DNA of 64,000 nt from Corynebacterium kroppenstedtii (GCF_003243515.1 NZ_QFRA01000001.1:124001-188000), one strand, 5' to 3'; numbered from the stretch's first letter, positions 18,216 through 28,103 are shown. The notes: generated by a model not told the origin, from the sequence alone. Numbers and translations are program-made.

Positions 18216-19652
18216 GTGGGTAAACACTCAGCGTCCTGCGACGAACCGTACCAGCCGCGTGGCACCTACACGGCCGACTCGTCGCCCCAACAGGCCCCCA
18301 TTCCGACGGAAACCCGCAAGTCACGACTCAACGCCGCGCGCGCAGAAACTCAGCCACAATCAGCAACCCCAAAACCCCAGACCAGCAAAACCACCAAGCG
18401 CTTCCGCCCACACATCAAAGACTGGACGCTCGGCCAACGCATTCTCGCCGGATTTTTGCTCATCGGCTTCATCCTCAGCGCCATCTCCACCGTCGCGCTG
18501 TGGCCATCGAACACACCGGCCCGCGTCGATAAGTCCTTCCAAGAAACATCGTCCCTCCCCCAAAACATCGCCGACGGAACCGTCGCCGTCACAACTGAGG
18601 CAGCATGCGGGTCGCCCAGCGTCGGGCGGACGTTCGACGACACACCACGCGAGCCCACCACATCGACGGGCACATGCACTCGCGCGATTGTCGACATCAC
18701 GAGCGGCTCTGACAAGGGGAAACGCACGCTCATTGAGACGTCCCACAAACCGGGCGACCCCGACCTCTGCGAAGGAGACAAGATCCGCATGACCCGCCAC
18801 GCCACCGACGACGGCAGCATGGGCTACGCATTCAACGATTACCAACGCAAAGTACCGATCATCGCGTGGCTCATCATCACGGCTATCGCCATGGTGGCGA
18901 TCGGCTCATGGCGAGGCGCGCGCTCACTCGTCGGCCTCGTCATCACGATGGCGATTATCGGCGCATTCATGCTCCCCGCACTCCTCCGCGGCGGCGATCC
19001 GCTCCTACTCGCCGTCACATCGTGCGCCCTCATCATGTTCGTCGTGATTTACCTGGTCCACGGAATCAGTTGGAAATCCAGTTCCGCGCTCGCCGGAACA
19101 ATCATCGCGCTGGGCCTCGCCGCAATCATGGCTGGTTGGGGTATCGACGGAACCCGGCTCCGGGGCCTCGGCGAAGAGGATAACCTCCTGGTTCAGCTTT
19201 ATCTTCCCGACGTCACCGTCCACGGGTTGATGCTGGCGGGATTCATCGTGGGGGCGATCGGCGCGCTCAACGACGCCACCGTGGCGCAGGCGTCCACCGT
19301 CAACGAGCTCGCCATCATCGACCGCAAGGCATCACCGTGGCGGCTCTTCGCAGGCGGTATGCAAGTGGGGCGGGACCACATCGCGTCCATGTTGTACACG
19401 CTGATCCTCAGCTACGCGGGCGCAGCACTTCCAATGTTATTGCTCATCACAGCATCGGAGCGGCCGCTGGGACAGGTGCTGACCTCGGACCTCATCGCCA
19501 CAGAAATCGTCAGGTCAGCCGTCGGTGCTATTGCACTAGCACTCGCGGTTCCGATCACGACGATCATCGCGGCGGTCACCGTCAAACCTGATCCCGACGC
19601 CAGCAACGCGGGTGGACATGGCCACGGGCACGTTCATGTCCACCATCATTAG
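18216..19652 (+). CDS. YibE/F family membrane protein
   Basis: 478 residues. A Pro/Thr-rich cytoplasmic start is followed by a first TM at about residues 75-95 (ILAGFLLIGFILSAISTVAL) and an extracytoplasmic domain of about 110 residues. Seven or so clustered TM helices follow, with the YibE/F core (GARSLVGLVITMAIIGAFML, GALNDATVAQASTVNELA, SMLYTLILSYAGAALPMLLL). The C-terminus ends in a striking His-rich tail (GGHGHGHVHVHHH), which could bind divalent metal; the core family is uncharacterised. GTG start with a GAGGAG ribosome-binding site. Confidence 0.9.
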   Translation: MGKHSASCDEPYQPRGTYTADSSPQQAPIPTETRKSRLNAARAETQPQSATPKPQTSKTTKRFRPHIKDWTLGQRILAGFLLIGFILSAISTVALWPSNTPARVDKSFQETSSLPQNIADGTVAVTTEAACGSPSVGRTFDDTPREPTTSTGTCTRAIVDITSGSDKGKRTLIETSHKPGDPDLCEGDKIRMTRHATDDGSMGYAFNDYQRKVPIIAWLIITAIAMVAIGSWRGARSLVGLVITMAIIGAFMLPALLRGGDPLLLAVTSCALIMFVVIYLVHGISWKSSSALAGTIIALGLAAIMAGWGIDGTRLRGLGEEDNLLVQLYLPDVTVHGLMLAGFIVGAIGALNDATVAQASTVNELAIIDRKASPWRLFAGGMQVGRDHIASMLYTLILSYAGAALPMLLLITASERPLGQVLTSDLIATEIVRSAVGAIALALAVPITTIIAAVTVKPDPDASNAGGHGHGHVHVHHH

Positions 19653-19669
19653 AGGTCGCGTTAGCTCGC

Positions 19670-19687
19670 AGGGTGTTGTAGCACCCT
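19670..19687. terminator. Hairpin between convergent genes
   Basis: Six-base stem AGGGTG / CACCCT with a six-base loop, in the 41-base gap between the convergent YibE/F and UDP-glucose dehydrogenase genes. There is no clear T tract, so it is a weak terminator candidate. Confidence 0.35.
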
Positions 19688-19693
19688 AGAGCG

Positions 19694-21106
19694 CTACAAA
19701 CTGCGCCCCAACGCCCGCACAGACCACCCCGCCTGCATCCACGCGCCAACATCTAGGCAGTTCCGCCCGTCGATAATAATTGGCGACGCGACACACGCCC
19801 GCGCCTCCGACGGATCCAACTCCTTGAACACCCTCCACTCCGTCGCCACAACCACCACGTCGGCATTGTGCAGCGCATCCCACACCGTGTCCGCATACAT
19901 GAGCGTCGGGAAAACCTTCGACGCATTCGTCATCGCCTGAGGGTCGTACACGCTGACCTGGGCACCTGCGAGGCTCAACGCCCCCGCCACCGCCAACGCC
20001 GGCGAGTCACGGACGTCGTCCGACTCCGGCTTGAACGCCGCCCCCAGCACAGTCACCCGCGCGTCGTGCAAGGAACCGCCGCACGCATCCTTCACCATGC
20101 TGACCAACTTTTCCCGACGCCGAAGATTGATCGCGTCCACCTCACGCAGGAAGGTCAACGCCTGGTCAGCGCCCAATTCGCCGGCGCGGGCCATAAACGC
20201 CCGGATATCCTTCGGCAGGCAACCGCCGCCGAACCCGAGCCCGGCGTTGAGGAACTTCCGCCCGATGCGCTCATCCGCGCCGATCGCGTCGGCAAGCACC
20301 GTGATATCCGCCCCCGACGCCTCGCACACCTCGGACACCGCGTTAATGAAGCTAATTTTTGTTGCCAGAAACGCATTCGCCGACACTTTCACCAGCTCGG
20401 ACGTCGCAAAATCCGTGACCAACAACGGCGTCCCCTCTGCCAAGGGTTGCGCATAAATTTTCCTAGCGACGTCTTCCACCTCGGAAGCCGAATTCTGCAT
20501 ACCGAGGACAATGCGATCCGGATGAATCGTGTCCTGCACAGCGTGCCCCTCACGGAGGAACTCCGGATTCCACGCAATGTCCACCGACGTTTCCTCAACG
20601 GAAGCGGCGGAACTATCCGCTGCAGCCGATGTACTATCCGCATTCTGCGAAGCAACCAGACGATCAGTCAGCTGCTGGAGCGCACGCGCGGTCCCCACAG
20701 GAACCGTCGATTTCCCAAAAATAATGTGCCGTCCCTGCAATAACGGCACCAAATTCGTGACAGCAGAGCGAACAAAAGTCATATCAGCTGCATACGAATT
20801 CTTCTGTTGCGGAGTGCCGACACCTAAAAAATGAACATGAGCGAAATCGGCCGCTTCCTGGTATGACGTCGTGAAATGGAGCCGCCCCGACGAAATATGT
20901 TTCCGAATAAGACCGTCTAAACCGGGCTCAAAAAACGGCGTCTCTCCGCGCGAAAGGAGCTCGATTTTATGCGGATCAACGTCCACCCCGATGACCTCAT
21001 GCCCTAATTCCGCCATGCACGCCGCATGCGTTGACCCCAGGTATCCCGTTCCAATCACAGACATCCGCATGCCCATGAATTTACGCGGAAGCCACGGCCG
21101 AAGCAT
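19694..21106 (-). CDS. ugd: UDP-glucose 6-dehydrogenase
   Basis: NAD-dependent oxidation of UDP-glucose to UDP-glucuronate, precursor of acidic polysaccharides and glycolipids. Nucleotide-binding Rossmann motif MSVIGTGYLGSTHAACMAEL near the N-terminus and the central substrate segment NPEFLREGHAV are present. The catalytic-Cys loop is GLGFGGGCLPKDIRAF, and the C-terminal domain has GAAFKPESDDVRDSPAL. Length of 470 residues includes a short Ser/Ala-rich insertion after the first domain. The start is uncertain: in-frame ATGs follow within the first 15 residues and none has a strong ribosome-binding site. It lies 34 bases downstream of dcd. Confidence 0.95.
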   Translation of the reverse strand: MLRPWLPRKFMGMRMSVIGTGYLGSTHAACMAELGHEVIGVDVDPHKIELLSRGETPFFEPGLDGLIRKHISSGRLHFTTSYQEAADFAHVHFLGVGTPQQKNSYAADMTFVRSAVTNLVPLLQGRHIIFGKSTVPVGTARALQQLTDRLVASQNADSTSAAADSSAASVEETSVDIAWNPEFLREGHAVQDTIHPDRIVLGMQNSASEVEDVARKIYAQPLAEGTPLLVTDFATSELVKVSANAFLATKISFINAVSEVCEASGADITVLADAIGADERIGRKFLNAGLGFGGGCLPKDIRAFMARAGELGADQALTFLREVDAINLRRREKLVSMVKDACGGSLHDARVTVLGAAFKPESDDVRDSPALAVAGALSLAGAQVSVYDPQAMTNASKVFPTLMYADTVWDALHNADVVVVATEWRVFKELDPSEARACVASPIIIDGRNCLDVGAWMQAGWSVRALGRSL

Positions 21107-21140
21107 GTTCAGACATCGCCTGCTGCGAGAATGCGAGTGA

Positions 21141-21704
21141 TCAGCGGAAGTTCATATATGCTTTCGACGCCGTCGGCCCGCGTTGTCCCTGGTACTTCGA
21201 GCCCAATGATCCCGAGCCATAGGGCGTTTCCGCAGGGCTAGACATCATGAACAACGCCAGCTGGCCTACTTTCATCTCTGGATACAGGGCGATCGGGAGA
21301 TTAGAGGCATTTGACAATTCGAACGTGATGTAGCCGTTAAAGCCAGGATCAATGAACCCTGCCGTGGAGTGCGTCAATAGCCCCAACCGACCTAAGGACG
21401 ACTTCCCCTCAAGACGGCCAGCCAGATCCGCTGGCAGGGCGAACTCTTCCAGCGTCGACCCCAAAACGAACTCCCCTGGGTGGAGGATGAACGCGTCGCC
21501 CTCCTTGACCTCCACTAACGACGTGAGATCTTCTTGCTCTTCTTTGGGATCGATATGCGTGTAGCGCGCATTGTTGAAGACGCGGAAGTAGCGGTCCAGG
21601 CGAACATCAATACTGCTGGGTTGGACCATCGTCGGATCGAAGGGGGAAATACCTAGGTGTCCAGAATCGATTGCAGAACGAATGTCACGGTCGGAGAGAA
21701 TCAC
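21141..21704 (-). CDS. dcd: dCTP deaminase (probably bifunctional, dUMP-forming)
   Basis: 187-residue trimeric deaminase providing dUMP for thymidylate synthesis. MILSDRDIR start, SSIDVRLDRYFRVFNN, the HPGEFVLGSTLE motif, RLEGKSSLGRLGLL with the family's Ser/Arg, HSTAGFIDPGFNGYITFELS with the catalytic Glu region, and a C-terminal KYQGQRGPTASKAY tail. The length and tail fit the actinobacterial enzymes that combine dCTP deaminase and dUTPase activity (as in M. tuberculosis); that bifunctionality is inferred from the group. Confidence 0.95.
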   Translation of the reverse strand: MILSDRDIRSAIDSGHLGISPFDPTMVQPSSIDVRLDRYFRVFNNARYTHIDPKEEQEDLTSLVEVKEGDAFILHPGEFVLGSTLEEFALPADLAGRLEGKSSLGRLGLLTHSTAGFIDPGFNGYITFELSNASNLPIALYPEMKVGQLALFMMSSPAETPYGSGSLGSKYQGQRGPTASKAYMNFR

Positions 21705-21732
21705 AGGCCATAGTTTACCCCGGGTCTACCGG

Positions 21733-21777
21733 AACCCCACAAGTATATGGCTCTATCCGCTGAGCTATCCCCGGCAC
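21733..21777 (-). other. tRNA fragment (5' half / D-arm remnant)
   Basis: The minus strand reads a canonical D-arm, TAGCTCAGCGGATAGAGC, of the kind seen in tRNA-Arg. The sequence after it does not form an anticodon arm and only a GGGGTTCCGG stretch vaguely recalls a T-arm. It therefore looks like a decayed or truncated tRNA gene between dcd and the intact tRNA-Gly. Confidence 0.45.
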
Positions 21778-21900
21778 GTTGACCGGGAGTTTTGTTGGCT
21801 CAAAAGTGGCAATGCTACGGTAAAGGGGAACATGCGTTGCAGTGTTCGCTGATCACGTGCGAGTCATGCGTGTCACGCAACTTTCATAGCAGTTCTTCAT

Positions 21901-21974
21901 GCCGATGTAGTTCAATGGTAGAACTCTTGCTTCCCAAGCAAGCGGCGCGGGTTCGATTCCCGTCATCGGCTCCA
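21901..21974 (+). tRNA. tRNA-Gly (anticodon CCC), CCA encoded
   Basis: Full cloverleaf: acceptor GCCGATG / CATCGGC, D-arm AGTTCAATGGTAGAACT, anticodon stem CTTGC / GCAAG with loop TTCCCAA (anticodon CCC), T-arm with GGTTCGATTCC, discriminator T and an encoded CCA at 21972-21974. Confidence 0.97.
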
Positions 21975-22038
21975 TTTCAACAAGCCCCTGGTCACGAGGT
22001 TGTGGCCAAGGGCTTGTCGTTGTATTCCAGCGCTTCTT

Positions 22039-23504
22039 TTACTCCACCATGTCCATGTTGTGCCGCTCCGGCAGAGCCACAGCACCAGCAACCGCGATGA
22101 AGAATGACGCGCCGAAAATGGTAAAGACCAATGGAGTAGACCCCCACTCCAAAATGATCGGGACGATCAAGGGCGCGACCACACCTGCCACTCGGCCGAC
22201 GGCTGCAGCCGCACCAGTTCCCGTCCCCCGCATCGCCGTCGGATAGATCTCCGGGCCGATCGCGTACAAAGCACCCCACGCGCCCAAGTTAAAAAGCTCA
22301 GCAACAGGCCTGTGACGATGATTCCCGTCGCCCCCGACTGCAGGCCAAACAGAATCGCCGAGACCGCAGAACCACACAGGAAAACCGACAGCGTCAGGCG
22401 TCGGCCCCATTTTTCAATCAACCATGCCGCCGCCGCATAACCGGGCAGCTGCGCCAGGGTCATCATCAACGTGAACTCGAAAGACTTCACCAGCGAATGC
22501 CCCTGCAGATACAGCAAGGTCGGCATCCACGTAAACGCTCCGTAATAGGCCAGGTTGACGAAGAACCACACCACCCACAGGGCAGTCGTGCGGCCTCGCA
22601 TGTGGGCACTGAATATCGACGACTCCCCAGCAGTGGTCCCCGTAGCGTCCTCACCAGGGCGGTTCCTCGTTGAAGTATCGCCCGCCGACACATCCGTCGA
22701 CGTGCCCCTCTCCGAGGTGTCCTCCGCGGCATCTCCCTTAGCGACGGACGTCGGGGTCAAAGCGACCGCTTCGTCGAAAGGAACCGTCGAATTACGTGAC
22801 GATCCCTTTTCGAAGAGCCGAACGCTGCACTCAGCCTCGGCAAGACGACCCCGGCTCTCCAAGAACCGCACAGACTCAGGTAGCCCGTGACGAACGACTA
22901 GCGCGTAGATGGCGGGAACGATTCCCACCAGCAGTGCCCACCGCCAGCCGGGCCAACCACCCCATTCCTTCGGCACCAGGAAATAGCCCAGCAGCGCGGA
23001 CATGATCCAGCCAACCGCCCAGAACGATTCCAACGCCACAACGATGCGTCCACGGTTCTTGCGCGGTGCAAACTCAGAGACCAGCGTCGACGCGACCGGC
23101 AATTCCGCACCGAGCCCCACGCCCACAATGAAGCGCAGAATAAGCAGCATGACTAAGCCAACAGAAAACGCCGCGGCACCCGTCGCAATGCCGTAGGTCA
23201 GCAGCGTGAGTGCGAAAACATTGCGGCGCCCCCACTTATCAGCGAGCAAACCGCCGACGGAGGCGCCAATCATCATGCCCACGAACCCGATGGACCCCAA
23301 CCACGATGCTTGCGTGTTCGACAGGGACCACTCTGCCACAAGCGCGGCCATCACATAGCTGATCAAACCGACGTCCATCGCGTCCAGGGCCCACCCGACA
23401 CCTGAGCCGACAAGAAGTTTGCGATGTTCGCGGCCGAATGGCAATGAATCGAGCCAGTCAGAACGCGTGGGGAGCTGGGAATGAACGGTCTGGGATGCGC
23501 GCAT
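22039..23504 (-). CDS. MFS transporter, NiaP-like (niacin-type), with a frameshift near its 3' end
   Basis: Twelve-TM major facilitator closest in motif to Bacillus NiaP/YceI. Residues around GVGWALDAMDVGLISYVMAA, GLLADKWGRRNVFALTLL, ELPVASTLVSEFAP and ALESFWAVGW match that group, so uptake of nicotinate or a related aromatic acid is likely. A Ser/Thr-rich central loop of about 60 residues is unusually long. The reading frame breaks at an A run at 22291-22295 (one base short). Upstream it would end in a nonsense tail at 22167. In the shifted frame the last two to three helices continue normally (GAWGALYAIGPEIYPTAMRG to MDMVE, stop 22039). ATG at 23504 (MRASQTVHSQ) is preferred to 23537. Confidence 0.8.
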
Positions 23505-23601
23505 AGTGATCTTCCGTGAGAGCTTTACGCGGGACAATAGCGCCCATCACCCCAATTGAAAAGGGAACCCACCCGAAAGTGTTCAGCTTATCTATTACTT
23601 A

Positions 23602-24852
23602 TTATTTATTAATCGATTCACGACGACGGGACATCCACCACGTCTGAATAAGCGGAACCGCGGCAGCCAACGTCCACCCGAGAATAATGTCAAAAACGTA
23701 GTGCTCAGCGAAGAAAACCAACGCAAATCCCATTGTCAGTGCATAAATAAACGCGACAGCTCCCCATTTCCATCGACGGCGGCTGAAGAGAAAAGTAGCG
23801 AAATACATGGTTATTCCGGCATGCAATGACGGAATCGCCGACACCAAATTCGACGACGCTTGTGCTTTAGCGAGCGGCCCTTCACCGACGGGAACAGGCT
23901 CCACCGGACCTAAAGTCGGACCATCAGCGCGTTCCTCACGTCGGGCACCGTCCTGAAAGTCTTTGACGCCCTCGGCCAGGCCGAAGGGGGCAATCTGGCT
24001 CCATGCATGGGAGGTAAGGCGTTCAACCCAGGGCTCGGGAGAGTCATTCTTATTGTTAACTGGCCCCAAGATAGAGCCCTCACCAGCGTGTTCGGCGGAG
24101 AACATGCATGGCGTGTGGGACGGTTGGTCGGCGACGTCGGCAGGGGTGCATCGCGCGGCCGCCCACGGAGGAGCCGCGGGAACAAAAACATAAATTCCCA
24201 AACCAATAAATGAAACGGCGAGCAAACCAACAATGTAGCGCCGAAATTCCGCGCGCGACCGAAGCCATTCAATAAAAGCCACCGTGTAGGGCATGAAGAA
24301 ATATGACGAATACACGGCCATGAGAATGAATTCCCACCACGGTGCGTGCGCATACCTCCAATGCTCCTGAAGCCACACATTCGGCAAGGTCCCACCGAAG
24401 AGCCAGCGATCAACGTCGGGAGCCACGTGCCACTGGACCGGGATCCCCATCCAACCGACGACGGTTTTGATGCCGCGGTACGCGAGCAAGAAGAGAATGA
24501 ACGGGCCCCAGTCCACCAGGATGTAAGCCAGGCGGCTGTGGCCCAACGAATAGATTGCGAAACCAGCAAAAAGCAGTGGGATGAGGAACGATCCCACTTC
24601 CGACCAGCCAGCGAGAACGCCGATCCCACAGATCGCTACTACCCATATGGCCATCCCCACACGACGGGTCGTGACTAATTGGTCCTGCGAGAGAGACCGC
24701 AACCACGGAAGCCGATACCGATATGTGCCTTTATTAGCGAACCGACGTCGGCAATGCTCAGTCCACCGCTCCTTCACCGACCGATCACCGTCGGATCGGT
24801 CCTGGCGGGCCTGATCATTTTTCTGGTCGGGGTAAATGTCGGTCGCTGTCAC
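23602..24852 (-). CDS. PAP2-family (inositol phosphorylceramide synthase-like) membrane phosphatase
   Basis: Polytopic membrane protein of about 416 residues with six or seven TM helices. PAP2 signature elements: SAIPSLHAG (second motif) and FFAEHYVFDIILGW (third motif, catalytic His), with an aromatic-rich PWWEFILMAVYSSYFF region as in AUR1-type members. It likely acts on a phospholipid or polyprenyl phosphate on the outer face. The GTG start at 24852 overlaps the stop of the PrsW-like gene (GTGA) and has GGGAGG upstream; a much longer in-frame extension to 25011 would overlap that gene by about 160 bases and is rejected. Part of the VanW-PrsW-PAP2 unit. Confidence 0.85.
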   Translation of the reverse strand: MTATDIYPDQKNDQARQDRSDGDRSVKERWTEHCRRRFANKGTYRYRLPWLRSLSQDQLVTTRRVGMAIWVVAICGIGVLAGWSEVGSFLIPLLFAGFAIYSLGHSRLAYILVDWGPFILFLLAYRGIKTVVGWMGIPVQWHVAPDVDRWLFGGTLPNVWLQEHWRYAHAPWWEFILMAVYSSYFFMPYTVAFIEWLRSRAEFRRYIVGLLAVSFIGLGIYVFVPAAPPWAAARCTPADVADQPSHTPCMFSAEHAGEGSILGPVNNKNDSPEPWVERLTSHAWSQIAPFGLAEGVKDFQDGARREERADGPTLGPVEPVPVGEGPLAKAQASSNLVSAIPSLHAGITMYFATFLFSRRRWKWGAVAFIYALTMGFALVFFAEHYVFDIILGWTLAAAVPLIQTWWMSRRRESINK

Positions 24853-25742
24853 ACAACCTCCCACGGGGACGTCGGTTTTTGGCGAGACGTCGACCGTGAC
24901 CACACGATCAGGGATAGCAATCCGAGTACGCTGATAAATACGACGCCGACGTGCAGGATCCACAAGGATGTTCCATCCCACACAGCGTACAAAATGACCG
25001 CGGTTACCCACACCCAGGCGAACACCCGTCGGCCGTTGCTCGGTTTGGGCGTATCAGCGCAGCGCCACAATGCCCACACTGTGAACCCTGTCCACGCCAC
25101 GTGCCCGGCCGGGGACAAGAGCCCACGCAACAGCAGGGTCGCGCTCACGGCGTCAACGTTCCCGCGGGTGGCAATCAAGGCGTTGAGGCCGTATCCCATC
25201 GTTTCCAGCACGGCGAACCCGGCACCCGAGGCGACGCCCAACACAACGCCCATCCCCGCAGTTCGACGGCGACCCCACAGGTAAATCACTCCGGGGACGA
25301 TCAGCTTAGCCGTTTCCTCGATGACAGCCACGGCCAGCATGCCTAACCAGGGCATGCGGTGGAGAACGTCGAACTCCAGCGAACCTGCAGTGGTTGTTCC
25401 GACGATTCCGCCGAACACGGCGGTGAGCGCAACAAGCCCCTCGTGGCCGTGAACGCGCTGGTCGGCGGCGTAGGCGACAAAGAGCACAGCAAGCGGAACC
25501 GTGACTGCACCGATGAGGAGCAGTGTCGGGAAGAGATTGAGATTATCCGTCCGAACCATGACGCGCATCACGACGGAATAGGCAATAACGCCGACGACGA
25601 GGGTCACCAGCCCCCACCCAACGCCTCGACGGCGCGACGATCCCGAGGGGCTACTTACACCGCCCGAATACGGGCCTCCGGAATACGGACCGGGGGACGA
25701 CGGCCCCTGCGATGATGAACCCTGAGGGGAAGAAAAGCTCAC
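24849..25742 (-). CDS. PrsW family intramembrane metalloprotease
   Basis: 297 residues: a Ser/Gly/Pro-rich cytoplasmic start, then about eight TM helices. The PrsW glutamate pair is in AVAVIEETAKLIVPG, followed by GFAVLETMGYG and the histidine-bearing PAGHVAWTG, matching the metal-binding/active-site motifs of the family. In Bacillus PrsW cleaves an anti-sigma factor; the substrate here is unknown. Ten bases separate it from the upstream VanW gene, and its stop overlaps the PAP2 gene start, so it belongs to an envelope-related operon. Confidence 0.9.
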   Translation of the reverse strand: MSFSSPQGSSSQGPSSPGPYSGGPYSGGVSSPSGSSRRRGVGWGLVTLVVGVIAYSVVMRVMVRTDNLNLFPTLLLIGAVTVPLAVLFVAYAADQRVHGHEGLVALTAVFGGIVGTTTAGSLEFDVLHRMPWLGMLAVAVIEETAKLIVPGVIYLWGRRRTAGMGVVLGVASGAGFAVLETMGYGLNALIATRGNVDAVSATLLLRGLLSPAGHVAWTGFTVWALWRCADTPKPSNGRRVFAWVWVTAVILYAVWDGTSLWILHVGVVFISVLGLLSLIVWSRSTSRQKPTSPWEVV

Positions 25743-25752
25743 AAGTACCTCT

Positions 25753-27480
25753 CTAAGAACAGGTTATTTTTGGCGACGGATCATATTTGGTTGTCGTTGT
25801 ATTACGGGAAATTTCCTGCCCGGTGGATAACGACGTCACAACCCGCGTATCCGTCACAGTGAATCCCTGGGACCCCGATGACGGATGACAATCAGGACCC
25901 GACAATTGTTGTGACGATGGGCTCGTAAAGTTTGTTTTCTCCCCTTGAATAGAATTCACTTTCACCTGTGGAATACCCTTAATCTGCACAGTAATGTCAT
26001 CGTCACCAGTGAATGCTTTAATCATCACCGGCGTATCAAAAGGATTTTTAAATTTTAAGTCAATAGCGCCCTCATAGACGGTGGCTTCCCGGCCTGCGGG
26101 GTATCGGGAAATGTAATAGCTGTGGGGCGTGTGTGCCACATCGGTCATGCCTGCGAAATAGGTGGCGTTATAGAGCGTCGTAGCAAACTGGCTGATTCCC
26201 CCGCCAACGCCTTCATCCGAGTGGCCGTTTTTAATGATGCCGGCTTTCACGAATCCCTGTGCTTCCCCACGAGGGCCCGTAAAACCATTCAGGCTAAATG
26301 TTTGACCTGGCGAAACGATGGCACCATTCACCATTTCCGCCACGCGGCGAATGTTGACCCCGGAATCCGCCGCATATCCCCCCGTCGTGAATTCCCCCAT
26401 TGTTTCGCGAAAGTCGGCCTTTTCAGCGATCTCCGTCGTAAACGTCGCTTTATCGTCCGTGTAGGCGACGTCGTAGTCACGGACAGTGGTATTCGTCAAT
26501 TTTCCTTGCAAATCATCGAGGGTTTTTGACCAGTTAATACTCACACCATCTTGACTAGGCGAGGTCACCGTGACCGAACCATCGTCGCCAATAAGAACAT
26601 CCGCATCCTTCTTTGTCCGCTCGGTGGAACTTAATTGCGAGGAAAGAATGGACTTCGCAGCGCTGTCGTCGTAATCGGCTGTGAAATGGTCACCATCGGC
26701 CCGGAAGGTGACGATCTGCCCCATATCTTCTGGAGCAATAATTCCACTCACATCATCACGGCCTTTAAAAATTAACGGGCCGGAGACAACTTTATTGAGG
26801 ACATCTCGCTCGGCCTGCTTAACCGCTTTCTCACCGATCTCAGGCTCAACTTCTTCAGCGGGAATCTCCACAACGCGGGTGGTGTTCAACCAATGTTTGG
26901 AGACATTCTCGGCCAGCTCATCATGGTTAATCTTTTGGCCAGTGACTGGATCTTTGACATCGGCTTTACCGTCGGAACCAATAGAGAGTTCAGCGTTAAC
27001 GGGCTCGCGAGTGAGCTCTTTATCAACACGCTGGAGCGCATTGTCTAAGGAACCCTCATCAACATCGTTAACAATGCCGACTTCGCGGGTTTTCCAAAAT
27101 GACTCGATCCGAGTCCACGGATTCTTCGGTTGATGGCCGGCATTCTCAATCGTCTGATCCCAATCCACCCGTAAACCGGACATCGTCGGATCAAGTGACG
27201 AAGTCATATCGCCAGCATTGATAGAGACAGGCTCGCGAACCTTGTCTCCTAGTTCATTGCGGAGCATAGTATCCGCACTTGTTTTACTCATTCCACCAAT
27301 GCTGACGCCACCGACCTTGACGCCACGGGGAACTTGCCCCTGGCTCATCACTAAATCAGTGGCATATGCAATTCCCGCCATCAGCAACAGGCAAAGCAGA
27401 AAACCTAGTGACCACCAGGCAGCACGGTGATGTTTTCGTCCGGGGCCAGCGGACGTACGCGCGTGTTTACTACTAGACAC
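25753..27480 (-). CDS. VanW family protein with putative peptidoglycan-binding domains
   Basis: 575 residues. One N-terminal TM (WWSLGFLLCLLLMAGIAYAT) anchors a large extracytoplasmic part. This has two putative peptidoglycan-binding (PG_binding_4) domains at about residues 50-350, then the VanW domain (ADSGVNIRRVAEMVNGAIVS, FVKAGIIKNGHSDEGVGGGI, SQFATTLYNATYFAG). The C-terminal tail contains two cysteines. The role in cell-wall metabolism is not defined for the family. GTG start. First gene of a unit with PrsW- and PAP2-type genes. Confidence 0.9.
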   Translation of the reverse strand: MSSSKHARTSAGPGRKHHRAAWWSLGFLLCLLLMAGIAYATDLVMSQGQVPRGVKVGGVSIGGMSKTSADTMLRNELGDKVREPVSINAGDMTSSLDPTMSGLRVDWDQTIENAGHQPKNPWTRIESFWKTREVGIVNDVDEGSLDNALQRVDKELTREPVNAELSIGSDGKADVKDPVTGQKINHDELAENVSKHWLNTTRVVEIPAEEVEPEIGEKAVKQAERDVLNKVVSGPLIFKGRDDVSGIIAPEDMGQIVTFRADGDHFTADYDDSAAKSILSSQLSSTERTKKDADVLIGDDGSVTVTSPSQDGVSINWSKTLDDLQGKLTNTTVRDYDVAYTDDKATFTTEIAEKADFRETMGEFTTGGYAADSGVNIRRVAEMVNGAIVSPGQTFSLNGFTGPRGEAQGFVKAGIIKNGHSDEGVGGGISQFATTLYNATYFAGMTDVAHTPHSYYISRYPAGREATVYEGAIDLKFKNPFDTPVMIKAFTGDDDITVQIKGIPQVKVNSIQGEKTNFTSPSSQQLSGPDCHPSSGSQGFTVTDTRVVTSLSTGQEISRNTTTTKYDPSPKITCS

Positions 27481-27560
27481 AGCGATTAGCTTATATGCAC
27501 TAACCCCGTACCTAAACTAAGAGACCTACACTAGGACCGTATCTACCGAGAGGATTTCCA

Positions 27561-28103
27561 ATGTCTGACAACACTTCAGCTCACGCAGAACCGACGAACC
27601 AAGCCTCCGACGCCAACAATGGGGGCCACAAAGACACCATGCTCATCGCCTACGACGGCTCCGTCGAAGCGAAGCGGGCACTGGAATATGCGGGCCGCTT
27701 CCTCAGCACCCCGCGCGCGTATATTTTGACCGCGTGGGAGCCGCTGCAGCATCAAGCTAACCGTGGCGTCGGAGCCTCCATGGCTGGCGCTATTTACCAG
27801 CCTGCTGACAACCCCGAAGATGGCGACCCCGCCCACGCCGAAGCCCTTCAGACGTGCAAAGAAGGAGTGCAGATCGCCCACGAGAACGGCTTCGAGGCAG
27901 AACCGTTCTTAGTGGAGTCCGCCACCACGATCTGGAGCGCCATCGTCGACGCCGCCGAAGAGCTGCACGCTGACGTCATCGTGTCCGGTACACGTGGCCT
28001 CACCGGGTTCAAGTCGCTCTTCCAGGCCAGTGTGTCCGATAACGTTTTGCGTCACTCGGGCAAGCCAGTACTTATCGTCCCTCCGCTTCCCGACAGCAAA
28101 TAG
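27561..28103 (+). CDS. Universal stress protein (UspA family)
   Basis: 180 residues, single Usp domain. MLIAYDGSVEAKRALEYA gives the N-terminal Asp of the ATP site. The C-terminal GTRGLTGFKSLFQASVSDNV followed by VLIVPPLP fits the G-2X-G-9X-G(S/T) ATP-binding pattern. An extra 25-residue polar N-terminal segment precedes the domain. Good ribosome-binding site GAGAGGAT. Divergent from the VanW gene with an 80-base spacer. Confidence 0.93.
   Translation: MSDNTSAHAEPTNQASDANNGGHKDTMLIAYDGSVEAKRALEYAGRFLSTPRAYILTAWEPLQHQANRGVGASMAGAIYQPADNPEDGDPAHAEALQTCKEGVQIAHENGFEAEPFLVESATTIWSAIVDAAEELHADVIVSGTRGLTGFKSLFQASVSDNVLRHSGKPVLIVPPLPDSK

Noticed and set aside
19868..20743. 291-codon plus-strand frame, Arg/His-rich
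   Set aside because: Antisense to ugd; Arg/His richness is typical of such shadows.
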